Assembly (NCBI GenBank): GCA_003290165.1
Contig: QNQO01009183.1
Coordinates: 1 to 64,000, forward strand
Direction of reading: 5' to 3'
DNA length: 64,000 nucleotides
Origin: Berberis thunbergii
Taxonomy: Eukaryota > Streptophyta > Magnoliopsida > Ranunculales > Berberidaceae
The stretch's first letter is position 1. Each line of letters begins with the position of its first letter. The notes beneath the pieces are model-generated. The model made no database searches. It had not been told where the DNA came from and worked only from the letters and a program-made list of their open reading frames with translations. Positions 47,201 through 58,965 of the stretch are shown in pieces. The position numbers and the translations under genes were made by a program.

Positions 47201-50200
47201 AATTGGGATAGTCGCCTATAAACTACAGCTACCCCCTCACTAAAAAATTCACCATGTTTTTCACGCCTCACAACTAAAGAAGAAGTTGGGAATCACTATA
47301 ATTTCGGCTCCCATGCTACCCTTGGTCGACAATGCTGGCAAGTTTAAATCAGAACCAATTGCTGTCTTGGCCCGTTGCCTCGTCCCTCGCCATAATGGTT
47401 CTTATTCACTGGTCAAATTCGTCTCCACAGAATGCCACATGGGAAGATTGGACCAATATTCAAGCTTTGTTCCCTACATTCCATCCTTGAGGACAAGGAT
47501 TATTTCGAAGGGAAGGGTAATGCACATACCCAAATTGAATTGAAGAAAGAAACATCAACAACAGAAATGGGCGGCAAAGATGGCGCAGTTTTTAAATTGT
47601 TTCTGTTTTTGAATGTAAGGGCAAAAGGGTAGTAGTACCAAAGGTTGTTAGTATTCCACATGGGCTAAACGCGTGTTGGTCCCTGATTGGATTCTTTTGA
47701 ATTTCGGTTAAGTCTTTACTGTTTAAATAGAGTAGAAGAAGGATTGCAGAAAAGGAGAAAAAATGTTGTCAGCAAGGGACTTATGTGTTCAAGTTAGAAC
47801 ATAAGGTATTGTTCTCCCATTTGTTCAATCTATCAATTGATCTTTTTTCTTTCAAACTACATCTGGAATTGAATCCAGAAGTCACGAATGTGACAAGATG
47901 CCTCGTATTACATATACCATGGATTCTCACGTTTTCAGTGAAAGCACTCAACTTTATACTAATATTAAGTTTTTCTCCTATTTTGACGACTCTAATTGAT
48001 ATGGTGATGATTTGTTTAGCTTATTCTTGATTTTGTTTGCTTGTGCACAATGTTTGCCTGGCTGTGTTTTTTACACTATTATATATCTTTATTTATGCTT
48101 CTTTTCCATGTCTATGTTTTGCAGGTTCCTGGCCATCGGAAGATGTCCTATCTTACTTTTGCTTATCTCATGCAAACATGTTTAGGTATGTTGAGTTAAA
48201 ATTTTCTTTTCATGAATTATTTGTTTTTGATTATACTTTTTCCAGTCCAATTCATTGTTAAAATTTGATATGTAAATAGGGTAATAATTTCATTCTAGTT
48301 CACTGAATACAGGTCAAAGAGAGTTCTTGAACTTGGAGCAGGCTATGGATTAGCTGGATTAGTTATTGCAGCAAGCACAGATGCAATAGAGGTTGTAATA
48401 TCTGATGGAAACCCACAAGTTGTTGATTGTATCCTTTTTGTCAAGTGACACTCATAATTCAGTGCGTTTGTATATAGCACATCATTGTGTGTGACTGAGA
48501 CATTCGTTTGAATGCACATTATAATGTCACTGTATTTTAAAAGAGAACTCTCTAAGAAAACTCCACATAAACTATCAAAATATAGTAGAGGGAGGATATA
48601 ATGAGAAAAACTTGAGCACATGATGTTGAAGATACCTATGTTTCTTGAATTTTCCATTTAGAAATTTTCTTTGTGCCCTTCCTAGAAAGTGTTTTTTTTT
48701 CATGATACTGAGAGAATATGCGAGTGAATCTTATCTTCAACCTCAAGTTTCTGCCTTGTTTCTCCTTTACCCCACTCATTTTTCGCTGTTGTTGCATGCT
48801 TTTTTTGGAGTTCAGATTGGTCTCATGAGTTGAGTGTCAAAATCTTTAACATTCAGATATTCAGCATAATATATATGCCAACTCCACGGCATTTTCTGGA
48901 ACAGAAGTCAAGTCCATGATATTGCATTGGAATCAGGAGGAATTCTCGAATATCACAAATGCCTTTGATATAATTGTTGCGAGCGACTGGTGAGTTCCAT
49001 TTTCTCTTGGAAGCCTCTCTATATTTTGTTGGCACTGCCATAACTTGATCTCATGCATTCTGTACGTTTCCAATATAAGTGAACTAAATTTTATCCTTCT
49101 GACATTCTCGAGAAATTTGATAATTTTTTATTGTTATGAATTTTATGGTCCAAATTAATTTTGTCTAGGGTGTGCAATTAAATGTTTGACCACCTCTATT
49201 GATTTTTATTCATATCATATGCATTAATATCTATTTGCTTGGGATATCCAATTATGATGGTTGGATGGGGACTTTGTTTTGCCAACGAGGACAGTGGACT
49301 CCCTAAGGGGGTGGATTATAACTCTCCGTGTGCGGGCAGGCGGTAAGGCTGACAGGCTACAAAGAGGTAATAGTTATAGACCCACATTGCCTGGATGGGG
49401 GAAGGGGATGAATTTTATGTGTGCAAGTTCACATCCCTTTGATATTACGTGTTTAAAACCGTGAAGGTGAGGGTGCGTGGGTAAGGCCCAAGAGTCCAAA
49501 GCGGACAATATCACCCTATGAGAGTCTGATATTACACATTTTAAAGCTGTGAGGGTGGTTAGGCCCAAAGTGGGCAATATCATATACATTTTACGTAAGC
49601 CGTTGTGTATTTGGGTAAACGATGTCAGGTTTCGGTGGGTTTTGCATGTATTATGGTGTTCATAGATTGTACAAAATATTCCCATTGGCTTCGGCAAGAT
49701 ATTTTGAGTTTTCATACTTTCAAGGGAGAAGACCCTTTCCGCTTTTCTATGCCTAAACCTGAAATTCAAATGATAAACAGATGGAAAATGAAGAAAGATA
49801 TATCTATGATGTTTACCTCCAAAGCAATATATTTGGATAAAATTAGCTGTATTACTGTAAATCCAAGGACATGTTGAAATACTAGAAACAGGTGAATTTT
49901 TAAAATATCAGTGGGTACTGATATGGTCTGTCGCTAAGATTGAATGATGTTGCTATTTATTGTTTCAACCAGCAATGATGTTTACCTCATTCAATGCTTC
50001 ATAGATGTTTCCATTTCCACTTTCCACCAGTTATACATTCTTATCAGAGGGAACTTGTCATGCATCTGCAGCTGGTATTTAGTCACTGGATGCCCATATG
50101 CTAGAGCAAAGGATTTTTCTTTTAATTTTCAATTGATCCAAACTTAAATCTAGATAAATTGCCGTCTTATGTAGGTCAGATTAGATAGATGATGTATCTT

Positions 50201-50603
50201 CACTTTAAGGCCTTTAGAAGATGCTACCATAAGCATGCACTGGTACCTATTGAGCTGATACATGGCTATATGTTTACCTTATGGATGTTCTTAAGAAAAC
50301 TTTCTGTCCTATCTCTTTTGCAGCACCTTCTTCAAGGAATTCCATGAAAGCCTTGCTCGAACTATCAAGTCCTCGCTAAAACATTCAGAAGCTTCTGAAG
50401 CAATATTACTCAGCCCCAAAAGAGGTAATTCATTGGACAAATTCCTCGAGAAAATCACAGAGGTTGGCTTACATTTCAGCGTAGTTGAAAATTACGATGA
50501 GGAGATTTGGCAGCATCATCAGAAGTTTGTAAATGGTGATTGTTCTTGGCCAAACTATGAAACGGATCACTGTTACCCGTTTCTGGTGAGAATTACATTC
50601 TGA
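41272..50603 (+). CDS. CaMKMT: Calmodulin-lysine N-methyltransferase
   Basis: A class I SAM-dependent methyltransferase of the family that trimethylates Lys115 of calmodulin. Seven exons: 41272-41401, 41480-41693, 41786-41865, 48125-48185, 48313-48428, 48857-48989 and 50324-50603, totalling 1014 nt (337 aa), all phases consistent and all borders GT-AG. The N-terminus is Ser-rich and followed by RWAILR. The catalytic part includes [11 protein letters not shown], the SAM-binding motif [14 protein letters not shown], the motif-II acidic ISDGNP, the W-N-Q region near LHWNQEEF, and the post-I/IV motif IIVASDCTFF. The C-terminus has ILLSPKRG and [10 protein letters not shown]. Family members have the same order. 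Intron 3 (41866-48124) contains a whole gypsy element (42620-47895) in the same orientation, yet the exons on either side join perfectly, so the gene may still work if the long intron is spliced. Confidence 0.88.
42620..42975 (+). repeat. Left LTR of the intronic gypsy element
   Basis: It starts TGTCACATACC and ends GTGACA. It lacks a segment of about 22 nt that the right LTR has near 47788-47810. Confidence 0.88.
43015..44638 (+). pseudogene. Gypsy gag and protease, broken
   Basis: From the ATG at 43015 an N-terminal piece stops at 43110. The main gag frame (43204-43803) has the typical retrotrans_gag stretch ([49 protein letters not shown]). A Thr/Asn-rich linker in another frame follows, then from 44051 a zinc knuckle [14 protein letters not shown] and an aspartic protease with DTGS at 44324-44335. 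Frame changes near 43800 and 43990 separate the parts. Confidence 0.78.
44855..47520 (+). pseudogene. Gypsy reverse transcriptase, RNase H and integrase, broken
   Basis: RT starts near 44855. Its catalytic FFDDIL box lies near 45333-45350, after [18 protein letters not shown] sits in the conserved GYH segment (about 45170), an A-run disturbs the frame near 45010, and TAG follows at about 45519. RNase H remnants cover 45760-46110. The integrase frame 46078-46677 has a zinc-binding H-H-C-C region (LGGHSG...CDTCQRNK) and SMDFIEG, then stops at the second catalytic Asp. The remaining integrase (46695-47243) keeps [11 protein letters not shown]. The last part carries an ATWEDW-type tail in a shifted frame. 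Confidence 0.8.
47521..47895 (+). repeat. Right LTR of the intronic gypsy element
   Basis: It starts TGCACATACC and ends TGTGACA; otherwise closely similar to the left LTR. Confidence 0.88.
49255..49620. repeat. Retroelement-derived repeat in CaM-KMT intron 6
   Basis: A locally GC-richer block in an AT-rich intron. It holds two similar pieces with GGCCCAA..(G)TCCAAAGCGGACAATATCA and GGCCCAAAGTGGGCAATATCA, and repeated TTTAAAACCGTGAAGG / TTTTAAAGCTGTGAGGG. These are signatures I associate with LTR-type repeats common in eudicot genomes. No ends or target duplication were found. Confidence 0.45.
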
Positions 50604-52617
50604 AACTTTTGTACTTGCATTTCTGAAAGAATTTGCACAATCATAGAAATTAAGTTATATCTGTATACGGAGTTACTTGTACTATGCTGATCAATGTGTT
50701 AGGCATGGGGTTATTACTAGTTTTTCTGGGTTATGGATTCACCGGTATGTAAAGTAAAACTTAAAGCTGTTGACATTGTTTGGTATTCCAGTGGCCCCGA
50801 AAGAGTAGTGCCCACATGCTTAACACTAAAAAATTGAATGATTTTCATTCTCACTTTAGTGTTTACCAAATCAAAAAAGAAAGTGCATTTTTCTGACTTT
50901 TGTCAATCTCATTCATGCTGATTGCTTTTGTTACAAGAGTGGGTGCACTAAAGCTTTGATATAGCAGAAGATTCCTTACTATGATTTGGTTGTCAAAAAC
51001 AAAATTTTAAAGTTTTTTAAGTGTATCCCACAAGTTAACAAACATCCTCCACTAAATGGATTATGCTGGGAATATCAAAGTAGCAAAGTAGATGCTCTAT
51101 AGATAAACTAGAATAGAATTTTATCACACTGTATAGACTGCTTTACAAAGGGGTACAGTCAGGAATCTTCCATGACTGTAAAAGTCTGAACTTCAAGGAC
51201 TAAATAAAGAAGAAGGAAATTTCCTCCATGTCCCTTTTTCACAATCTTCTTTTCCTGTTTTGTTCAGTGTTAAGCAGCAGAGGTTATTTAGCATGTCTTT
51301 ACTGTGATTTGAAACTTTAGAGTCTTCTTTTTGTTTCCACGAGCTTAGGTTTAAAATCCACTAGAGCAGGACTTAATGACTGCTTGAGCAAGCGTTAAGT
51401 ATTGTTATGAACAAGGAAGAAGAAAAAGAAAGTTTCACATAGCAACTTAGACAAGCGTGACGTTGAAACTAGTCCAAGTCTTCGAATGTCATCTACCACA
51501 GCTATGCCGCGTACCAATAGTTAACTTTGTTGGTGCGATAGGAATCCCTTCAAATTTCTAAACTAGTTTGATGGGTCAAAGTCGAGATAAGAAAATTGTG
51601 ATAATACTATCATTTAAAAAAGATCGTGTCTAATATTTAATACAGAACATAATGCTGAACTAACAGTTAAACCGTATTCTGTGTAACAGAGAACTGAAGT
51701 CTCACTATAGTAGGAAGGAGTCTATGCTATGTCCAGAAATGAATCAAACGAAGAACCTTACTTTCTGGGAGGAGGACAGGTAGGGTATGTTCTTGTTAGG
51801 CATTCCTTAGTTGCAATTTACTTATGTGTTGAAACCGAGTCCTCAGAAATAGAACGAGCATTTAGTATCCATGAAAAATAGGAAAAACAAATACATTTGT
51901 GTTCTTATAGAAGGTGAGAGGATTTCAAACGAGTACCATTTAGAATTGAGTAGACATTAGATTACCATTTATAAAGGTGCTTTCTAGTTTTGCTTCGGAC
52001 ATTTTGGCTTCTTCACCTAATTTTAGAGCAGTAGTGCTCATTCACCCGAAGTCCCTTCCTGAGTGGCCAACTTGTGTTTGTTTGGATATTTCTCAATTAC
52101 TAATGAAAGATTACCATAATGAGTTTTCCGACAACTACCTACATCAACAATCATTTGGAGTTCCTACCCAACGCAAAGTGTGAGAAATTAGATATCATAC
52201 TGTAAACCCTCAATCCATTTGTGGTCATCATCGTCATCATGAAAAGACAAACTACCAAGCTTAGAATTCCAGCAAAGTGGTCTGCCTTGTACTCCAGCCA
52301 TCCTAGTCAGATTCACATTAAAGCAAACCCTTTTCCGTTTGTTGGATCTATAAACTAATAGAGAACACATCCCCAGAGAGCTAATTTTCCCTTTTCTTTT
52401 CTTGTACGCTTACCTTCTAAAATACAACTAGAAGAAAAACACATATATTTCTAAATAAAAATCTTTATATACTTTGTACAAGAATCAAGAATCACATGGG
52501 TGGGCAATCTGGAAATGGTTGTTTACAGTACGTCAATATCTGATAAACTTTTCACTCGCCAGATCCAAGTCCTCATCAAAACTTTCTGTGATTGAGTTTG
52601 GGGCAGTTTGATTGAAA
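50604..52617. other. CaM-KMT 3' region and spacer
   Basis: About 2 kb between two convergent genes. The parts next to each stop are probably 3' untranslated sequence. Frames at 51977 and 52188 have no coding character and no recognisable product. Confidence 0.4.
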
Positions 52618-53838
52618 TCAATAGAGTAACTGTGAAACTACAACAATGAGTGTGGTAATTAGAGCAACAATGAATGTAGTTCGAAATGTAGGAGTTCGAG
52701 TCCTAGTTACATCTCCACTGGCAAGGCCTTCCAGCCATGATCCATCAGCTAACATGTCTCCTTCTGATCCAGAACCTGACCCTGACCCTGACACAGATCC
52801 GGAACCTGACCCTGGCACGGATGCATCAGTTGCCCCTGTTGCTCTTGGTGTTGAATCTGCTGTTGATGATTTCTGACTGCAGAACAATAAAATTAATAGA
52901 ATCAATGATGGATAACAAATAAATGAAAACACACAGTAAATTACTTAATTCCACATAACTTAGAATTCGGTAGATAAACATGGTAATGCAAGACCCAACC
53001 GGCTTACCTGTTCGAGTAAGAAGTGCAGAAGGTGACCGTATAATCTGCTCCAGTACACGTAAACGTACTGGTAGCATCATCATATGCGTAGCTATACGAC
53101 CTTGGACAAGCTGACTTAAACATCTGAGAGTATACAGATGGCTTACACGTATTAGGTGTATTATACTCACCACTGCAACAATACTCCGGAGTCCCAAACG
53201 CTTCACATGCGCTCTTACAGGCATCCCCATCTCCAAAGCGTAGTTCAGTAGGGCACTGCCTGTTCAAATCTGTGACACACCCAGTTGACACGCATGTCCC
53301 GGATCCACTTGAACCCTCCATCACCATTGGTAAATTGTATCCATCAACGAGACTGACATCGTAAAAGTCCTGGGCACCTGATCCGAGTGTGATCTCTGCG
53401 AGAGTTGCAGGTGGTGCTGCCCCTGCACCATTGCATTCGATCTGTCCTGAGCCACAGTCACCAGTTTTGCAGCTTCCCTGACCTGATCCATCAAAGTTGC
53501 AACCGGTTCTTCCCCAGAATCGGCCTGACCAGCCTGTTGGAACTTGAAAGGAACGGGAAGTGCCCCTTGGGAGCTCAAATCCTGTGCTTTCAAGCTTTGG
53601 TGTGCCTGCATTGGCAAGGATTCCAGGCCATACTGTGTAGGAGCAATTGTTCACAAATGTGAATGTAACTCCTGAAACACCTGATAGAGATTGAAAACAA
53701 AAACATGTAAGCAAAATTATTAGATCTAAAGATCAAAAACCATAATCTCAAATCTACTATACTCTTAGGCTTGCCTCTAACGATAAGTAAGAAAATGAGT
53801 CCGAGGATGAAAGAAGAAGAAGGAGAGTATAAATCCAT
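52618..53838 (-). CDS. Thaumatin-like protein (PR-5 family) with GPI-anchor tail
   Basis: A secreted, cell-surface protein of the thaumatin/PR-5 family, whose members include antifungal and beta-glucan-binding proteins. Exons 53838-53775, 53680-53008 and 52876-52618 give 996 nt (331 aa). Exon 1 encodes a signal peptide (ILGLIFLLIVRG). The thaumatin domain follows (VTFTFVNNCSYTVWPG..., RFWGRTGCNF, DFYDVSLVDGYNLP, QCPTELRFGDG, YCCSGEYNTPNTCKPS) with exactly 16 cysteines, the family number. After it come a Ser/Gly/Pro linker with GSGSGS repeats and a C-terminal hydrophobic segment (TTFIVALITTLIVVV), the layout of a GPI-anchor signal. The first intron (53774-53681) appears to use a GC donor: only AG|GC keeps the frame. 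A TATAAAT on the minus strand near 54142-54149 may serve as promoter. Confidence 0.9.
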
Positions 53839-54281
53839 ATGAGCACGATGGAGAGCTGGAGTTTTGCTAAGATGGGTGAGTGTTGGGTTATGAATGCTTC
53901 TGATGGAAGAAAAGTTGTTTTTGTATAGGTGGATTTGAGAAGAAGAAGAAAAAGAAAGGATGCCAAGTAGGAGGTAGTAGAAGACAAGAAGAATAGCCTA
54001 AGCAGGGGTCTTTGGTTTGATAGATGGCAGTGAGTGAGGATGAATGAATATGAGGTTGGGGTTTACCACCCATATAACTATTCAAATCACCTCCCTTGTT
54101 TGTGTGTTTCGTGTGTGGGACTAACTAGAGCTGCAGATCTATTTATAAAGATTTTTGTGTGATGTCATCTGCATAATTGTAAGCATATTTTACTATTCTT
54201 TTATGATTACTATTATTTCGTTTCCATAACAAGCATGCTTAGAGCATTCATACCGTTTGTTTTTTTTTCAAAGTGCATATA
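53839..54281 (-). promoter_or_regulatory. Upstream region of the thaumatin-like gene
   Basis: It holds the leader and promoter of the minus-strand gene. CTTTATAAAT (reverse complement of 54141-54150) is a candidate TATA box. The copia element begins at 54282, about 440 bp upstream of the ATG, so it may set the outer limit of the promoter. Confidence 0.4.
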
Positions 54282-54694
54282 TGTGAAACAGGAAACTGTT
54301 TGGACTTCTGTTTGAAACAAAAAATTATTTGAACTTGAAATTGTTTTGTAAAACAGGAAACTGTTTTTTGAACATGAAACAAATTCTAGGAAGCAGGAAA
54401 CTGCTGTTTCTATATATATTAGTGAAAGATAATTGTTTAAATTGTTTCATCTCTTGTTGAGAGATTGTGTGAGAATTGTCATCTTCTTGTACCTTGTTCT
54501 TAAATATAGTGAAATCACCTCACCGTGGATGTAGGCGCAATTCGCCGAACCACGTAAACTTTGTGTCTCTTTTGGTATGTTTTTGGTTTTCTTTAATTAC
54601 TTTCATTGCTAATTGCTCTATTTAATTGATTGGATCCTTGTGGTATTTTTGTGCAATTGTTGGTGTCTACTCGCTTCCACAATAAGGCGCTACA
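54282..54694 (+). repeat. Left LTR of the Tork-like copia element
   Basis: It starts TGTGAAACAGG and ends GGCGCTACA. Its U3 carries several copies of an AAACAGGAAACTGTTT-type motif. Compared with the right LTR it lacks about 58 bp (right LTR about 59107-59164). Confidence 0.9.
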
Positions 54695-54846
54695 ATTGGT
54701 CTCAGAGCACTAAGGAAAATTGATCTTGAATTATTCAACTCAAGATTGTGAAGATTCAAAAGCACTAAGGTTTGTTTGTGCACAAGTTGTTTGAAGAAAA
54801 AATCGTAGTGAAGCTTCTTGTCTAGAAGTCACAGGTTTTGTTTGCA

Positions 54847-57800
54847 ATGACATCCAAGGTGAGCAAGGCACATGTGGGGAAGTATGAAATCGAGAAATTT
54901 AATGATAAGAACGATTTCGGATATTGGAGAATACAAATGAGGAATTTGCTTATTTCTCAGAAATTACACAAGGCATTACTAGGGAAGGATAAAAAGGCTG
55001 AAACCATGTCAGATGATGAATGAGAAGAATTGGATTTGGAGGCTCGTGCTGCTATTTGCTTGTGTCTGGATAGAGATATAGTTTTTTTAGTTAATGAAAA
55101 GACTATGGCAGCTGATGTTTGGTTGAAGCTTGAGTCACAGTTTATGACTAAGACATTATCAAACAGGTTATACTTGAAAACCCAATTGTACAGACTAACA
55201 ATGGATGAGGCATTCCAATTGGTGATCATATCGCCAAATTTACACGGATTATCTCAAATTTGAGAGATGTGGATGTGAAGATTGAGGATGAAGACCAAGC
55301 AATTATATTGATTTACTCCTTGCCGTAGTCATATGAAAATCTTGTACAAACAATTTTGTTTGGGAAATATGAACTTACATTTGATGAAACTACGGTGCAT
55401 TCTTGTCCAATGAAATTCGAAAGAAAACTTCATCAAGTGGTAGTGGGAAAAATCAAGCTAAAGGGTTGATTGCTAGAGGAATGTCTCAAGTGAAATCATT
55501 TTCAAAGAGTGAAAAATCTAGATCAAAGTCTAGAGGTCCACAATGTCACAAATGTAGAGAGTGGGGGCATATTAGAAAAATTGTCCAAATCAAGGTAAGA
55601 GTAATCATGATAACAGTTGGAAGGGCAAGAAAAAACAAGATAAGGGTGATACTAGTGAAGCAAGTTATGCATCTAGTACGGAAAATGATGAAGAATGTTA
55701 TTCAGTTGTGGACAGAAATCTCTGGGAGATGGATCCTTGACTCTGGGCGTTCTTACCATATGTGCCCAAACAGGGAGTGGTTCACTATCTATGAGCACAT
55801 TGATGGTGGTACTGTTCTGATGGGTAATGATTACGCTTGCAAGACAGTTGAAATTGAAACAATGAGGATTAAGATGTATGATGGTATTGTGAGAACCTTA
55901 ACTGATGTGAGGCATGTCTCATCCTTGAAAAAGAACCTTATATCGCTTGGTGTTTTAGACTCCAATGGTTCTAAGTTTACATCGGTAGGTGGAGTTTTAA
56001 AGGTTGTCCGTGGGTCTTTGGTTGTCATGAAAGGGATCAAACAAGGTAAATTGTACACCTTGATGGGTAACACGGTAACAGAAAATGTGGCAGTGGAAAC
56101 TTCTTCATCGGAAAACACTAGGTTATGGCACATGTAACTTGGGCATATAACAGAAAAATGATTGTCTCTACTGAGCAAGCAAAGGTTATTGAAGGGTATG
56201 CAAAAACCGACTATGGAGTTTTGCAAGCATTGTGTATATGGAAAACAATGTAGGGTAAAATTCAGTACAAGCAAGCACAGGAGCAGATGTATTCTAGACT
56301 ATGTGCATACAGATGTGTGGGGGCCAGTGAATGTCGCCTCTAAGGGAGGTTCCAGGTACTTTGTTTCCTTCATTGATGATTATTCTCGTTACACATGGGT
56401 ATATTTTTTGAAGTTTAAGAATGAAGTATTTGAGACATTTAAAAAGTGGAGAGCAATGGTTGAGAATAGAGCTGGAAGAAAGGTGAAGACTTTGAGGTTT
56501 GATAATGGCACCGAGTATAGTGAGGGTACTTTCAAACATTTTTGTGATCAGGAAGGAATTGTTCGACATTGGACTGTTAGAGACACGCCACAACAAAATG
56601 GAGTTGCTGAGAGATTGAACCATACTATGCTTGAAAGAGCTAGGTGTATGCACTCCAATGCTTGTCTTGGCAGAGAATGGTGAGCTGAATCAATAGAGAC
56701 CACATGTTTCTTGATTAATAGATCTCCACATTCTACATTAGATTGCAAAACACCTTATGAGGTGTGGTCAGGTGAACATGCTGATTACAGTATACTGAAA
56801 GTTTTCGGTTATATTGCCTACTACCATGTGAAAGAAAATAAGCTTGATGCTAGGGCTAAGAAGGTCATTTTCTTGGGGTATGCAAAAGGCGTGAATGGTT
56901 ATCGTCTATGGTGTTTAGAGGATAATAAATTTGTGATCAGTCGAGATGTTACATTTGATGAGAATTCCTTGTTATCTTGTACTAAAGCTAAGGAGTTGGT
57001 TGATAGTGGTGGTGAATCTAGTAACACTCAGAAAGTGGAAGTTGAAGCGTCTGTGGATGCAGCAGATGAACAAGTGGTTGAAGCAGGCACACATGATCTG
57101 AATTATGAGCCTGAAGACCATGAGGAACAACAACCAGTTGAAGATAATCAATCCTAGCAGCAACCTTTGGCCTTAACTAGGTCAAAACGATCGGTTAAGC
57201 AAGTTCAAAATTTGATTTTGAAGAACCGTTGAAGCACTATGGTCAGTTGAATACAGTTGATTTGGTTGCATATGCACTCTCTATGGAAGATGATGAGCCA
57301 ACTACTTACAAGCAGGCCGCTCGTCATTCAGATAGTCAAAGTTGGTTAGTAGCTATGCAGGGTGAGATGGAATCTCTCCAGAAGAACCATACTTGGGATC
57401 TAGTGTCGTTGCCTAATGGAAGGAAAGCAATTGGCTGCAAGTGGGTGTTTAAGATGAAACATGCTACTCTAAAGTCTGGTACTCAGTTCAAGGCAAGATT
57501 AGTAGCTGAGGGTTTTGCTCAGAGGGAAGGCGTTGACTACAATGAGATATTTTCGCCTGTGGTAAAACACACTTCTATACGTGGGTTGTTGAGCTTGGTA
57601 GCTCATGGTGTGAAAACAACTTTCTTGCATGGTGACTTAGAGAAGGAAATTTATATGCATCAGCCGGAAGGTTTTAAGGTTGTTGGAAAAGAAGACCATG
57701 TTTGTCGTTTGAGGAGATCATTTTATGGGTTAAAGCAGTCACCTAGGCAATGGTACAAACGGTTTGACACTTTTATGTTGAAACATGGGTTTACACGAAG

Positions 57801-58827
57801 TCAGTATGATTGTTGTGTTTACTTGAAAAAACTTCGTAGTGGCGATTTTATTTATCTTTTGCTCTATGTTGACGATATGCTCATTGCCTGTAAGAGTATG
57901 GTGGAGATAATAAATTGAAGTCTCAACTTGCATCTGAGTTTGAGATGAAGGATATGGGTGCTGCAAGGAAAATACTTGGTATGGAGATAAGAAGAGAAAG
58001 GGAGAATAAAAAATTATTTCTTTCACAAAAGGGGTACCTTGAGAAGGTCATCTCACGGTTTGGCATGGAAAACGCAAAGCCGGTTATTACTTCTTTGGCT
58101 TCACATTTTAGACTTTCTTGAAAGTTATCTCCAGTCACTGTGGAAGAAAAGGAATACATGTCGCATTTCCTTATGCTAGTGCAGTTGACAGTTTAATGTA
58201 TGCTATGGTGTGTACATGCCCTGACATTTCACAGGCTGTTAGTGTTGTGAGTAGGTATATGAAAAACCTTGGGAAGAAACATTGGGAGACAGTGAAATGG
58301 ATGCTTAGGTACTTAAAAGGTACCTTGGATGTGGGTTTGGAATTTGGTGGAGATTCATGTCGGGTTCGTGGGTTTGTTGATTCTGATTATGCTGGTGATC
58401 TAGATAGATGAAGATCTACTACTGGTTACGTATTTCAGATATACGGTGCTCCAGTTAGTTGGAGATCTATGCTTCAGGATACAATGACTCTTTCTACTAC
58501 AGAGGCAGAGTATATGGCATTGACAAATGCTGTAAAAGAAGCATTGTGGCTTCAAGGTCTTGTAAATGAGTTGGGTGTGGAACAAGATAGTGTTGAGGTT
58601 TTCTGTGACAGTCAGAGTGTCATCCACTTGGCTAAAAATTAGGTTCATCACGCAAGGACTGAGCATATTGACGTCCGATATCACTTTGTTCGAGATGTAA
58701 TTGAGGATGGTGATATATCTTTGGTGAAAGTACACACAAAAGACAACCCTGCTGATATGTTGACAAAGGTTGTTCCTGGAGTTAAGTTCCAACATTGTTT
58801 GGACTTACTCCACATTGACTCATGTTG
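54847..58827 (+). pseudogene. Copia gag-pol, interrupted by stops
   Basis: Gag starts at the ATG at 54847 and stops at TGA 55021-55023; homology continues directly after it. Further on are a CCHC knuckle (CHKCREWGHI near 55540, with an altered end), protease DSG at 55739-55747, integrase ([29 protein letters not shown]) ending at TGA 56681-56683, RT with YVDD at 57865-57876, and RNase H to an ADMLTK motif near 58752. Other stops include TAG near 55327, TGA 58409-58411 and TAG 58640-58642; frames also shift near 55260 and 57915. Confidence 0.87.
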
Positions 58828-58965
58828 ATTGAAGGCCCTTTGGGGCATTGCCCTTCAGGGCGGTTTTGTGAGGTGACAAAGCTATGGTAGAGTGTTGATC
58901 AGTTTATTCTTTTGCCTTGTTTCGGCTCATTTTTTCCTTAAAAAAAATTCACCGAAGTGGAGAAT

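Larger units (their letters stand above)
42620..47895 (+). mobile_element. Ty3/gypsy chromovirus-like LTR retrotransposon, decayed
   Basis: A 5.3-kb element with two LTRs (42620-42975 and 47521-47895), a tRNA-Met primer site TGGTATCAGAG just inside the left LTR (from 42978), and flanks ACATG (42615-42619) and AGATG (47896-47900), a 5-bp target duplication with one change. Domain order is gag, protease, RT, RNase H, integrase, as in Ty3/gypsy. A C-terminal segment with ATWEDW is typical of the chromodomain-like tail of chromoviruses. It lies in intron 3 of the calmodulin methyltransferase gene. Confidence 0.9.

Noticed and set aside
41866..48124. CaM-KMT as a gene disrupted by the gypsy element
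   Set aside because: The element is wholly intronic and the seven exons join to 338 codons without a break.
51977..52183. 68-codon open frame between convergent genes
   Set aside because: No initiator ATG context, splice evidence or family resemblance.
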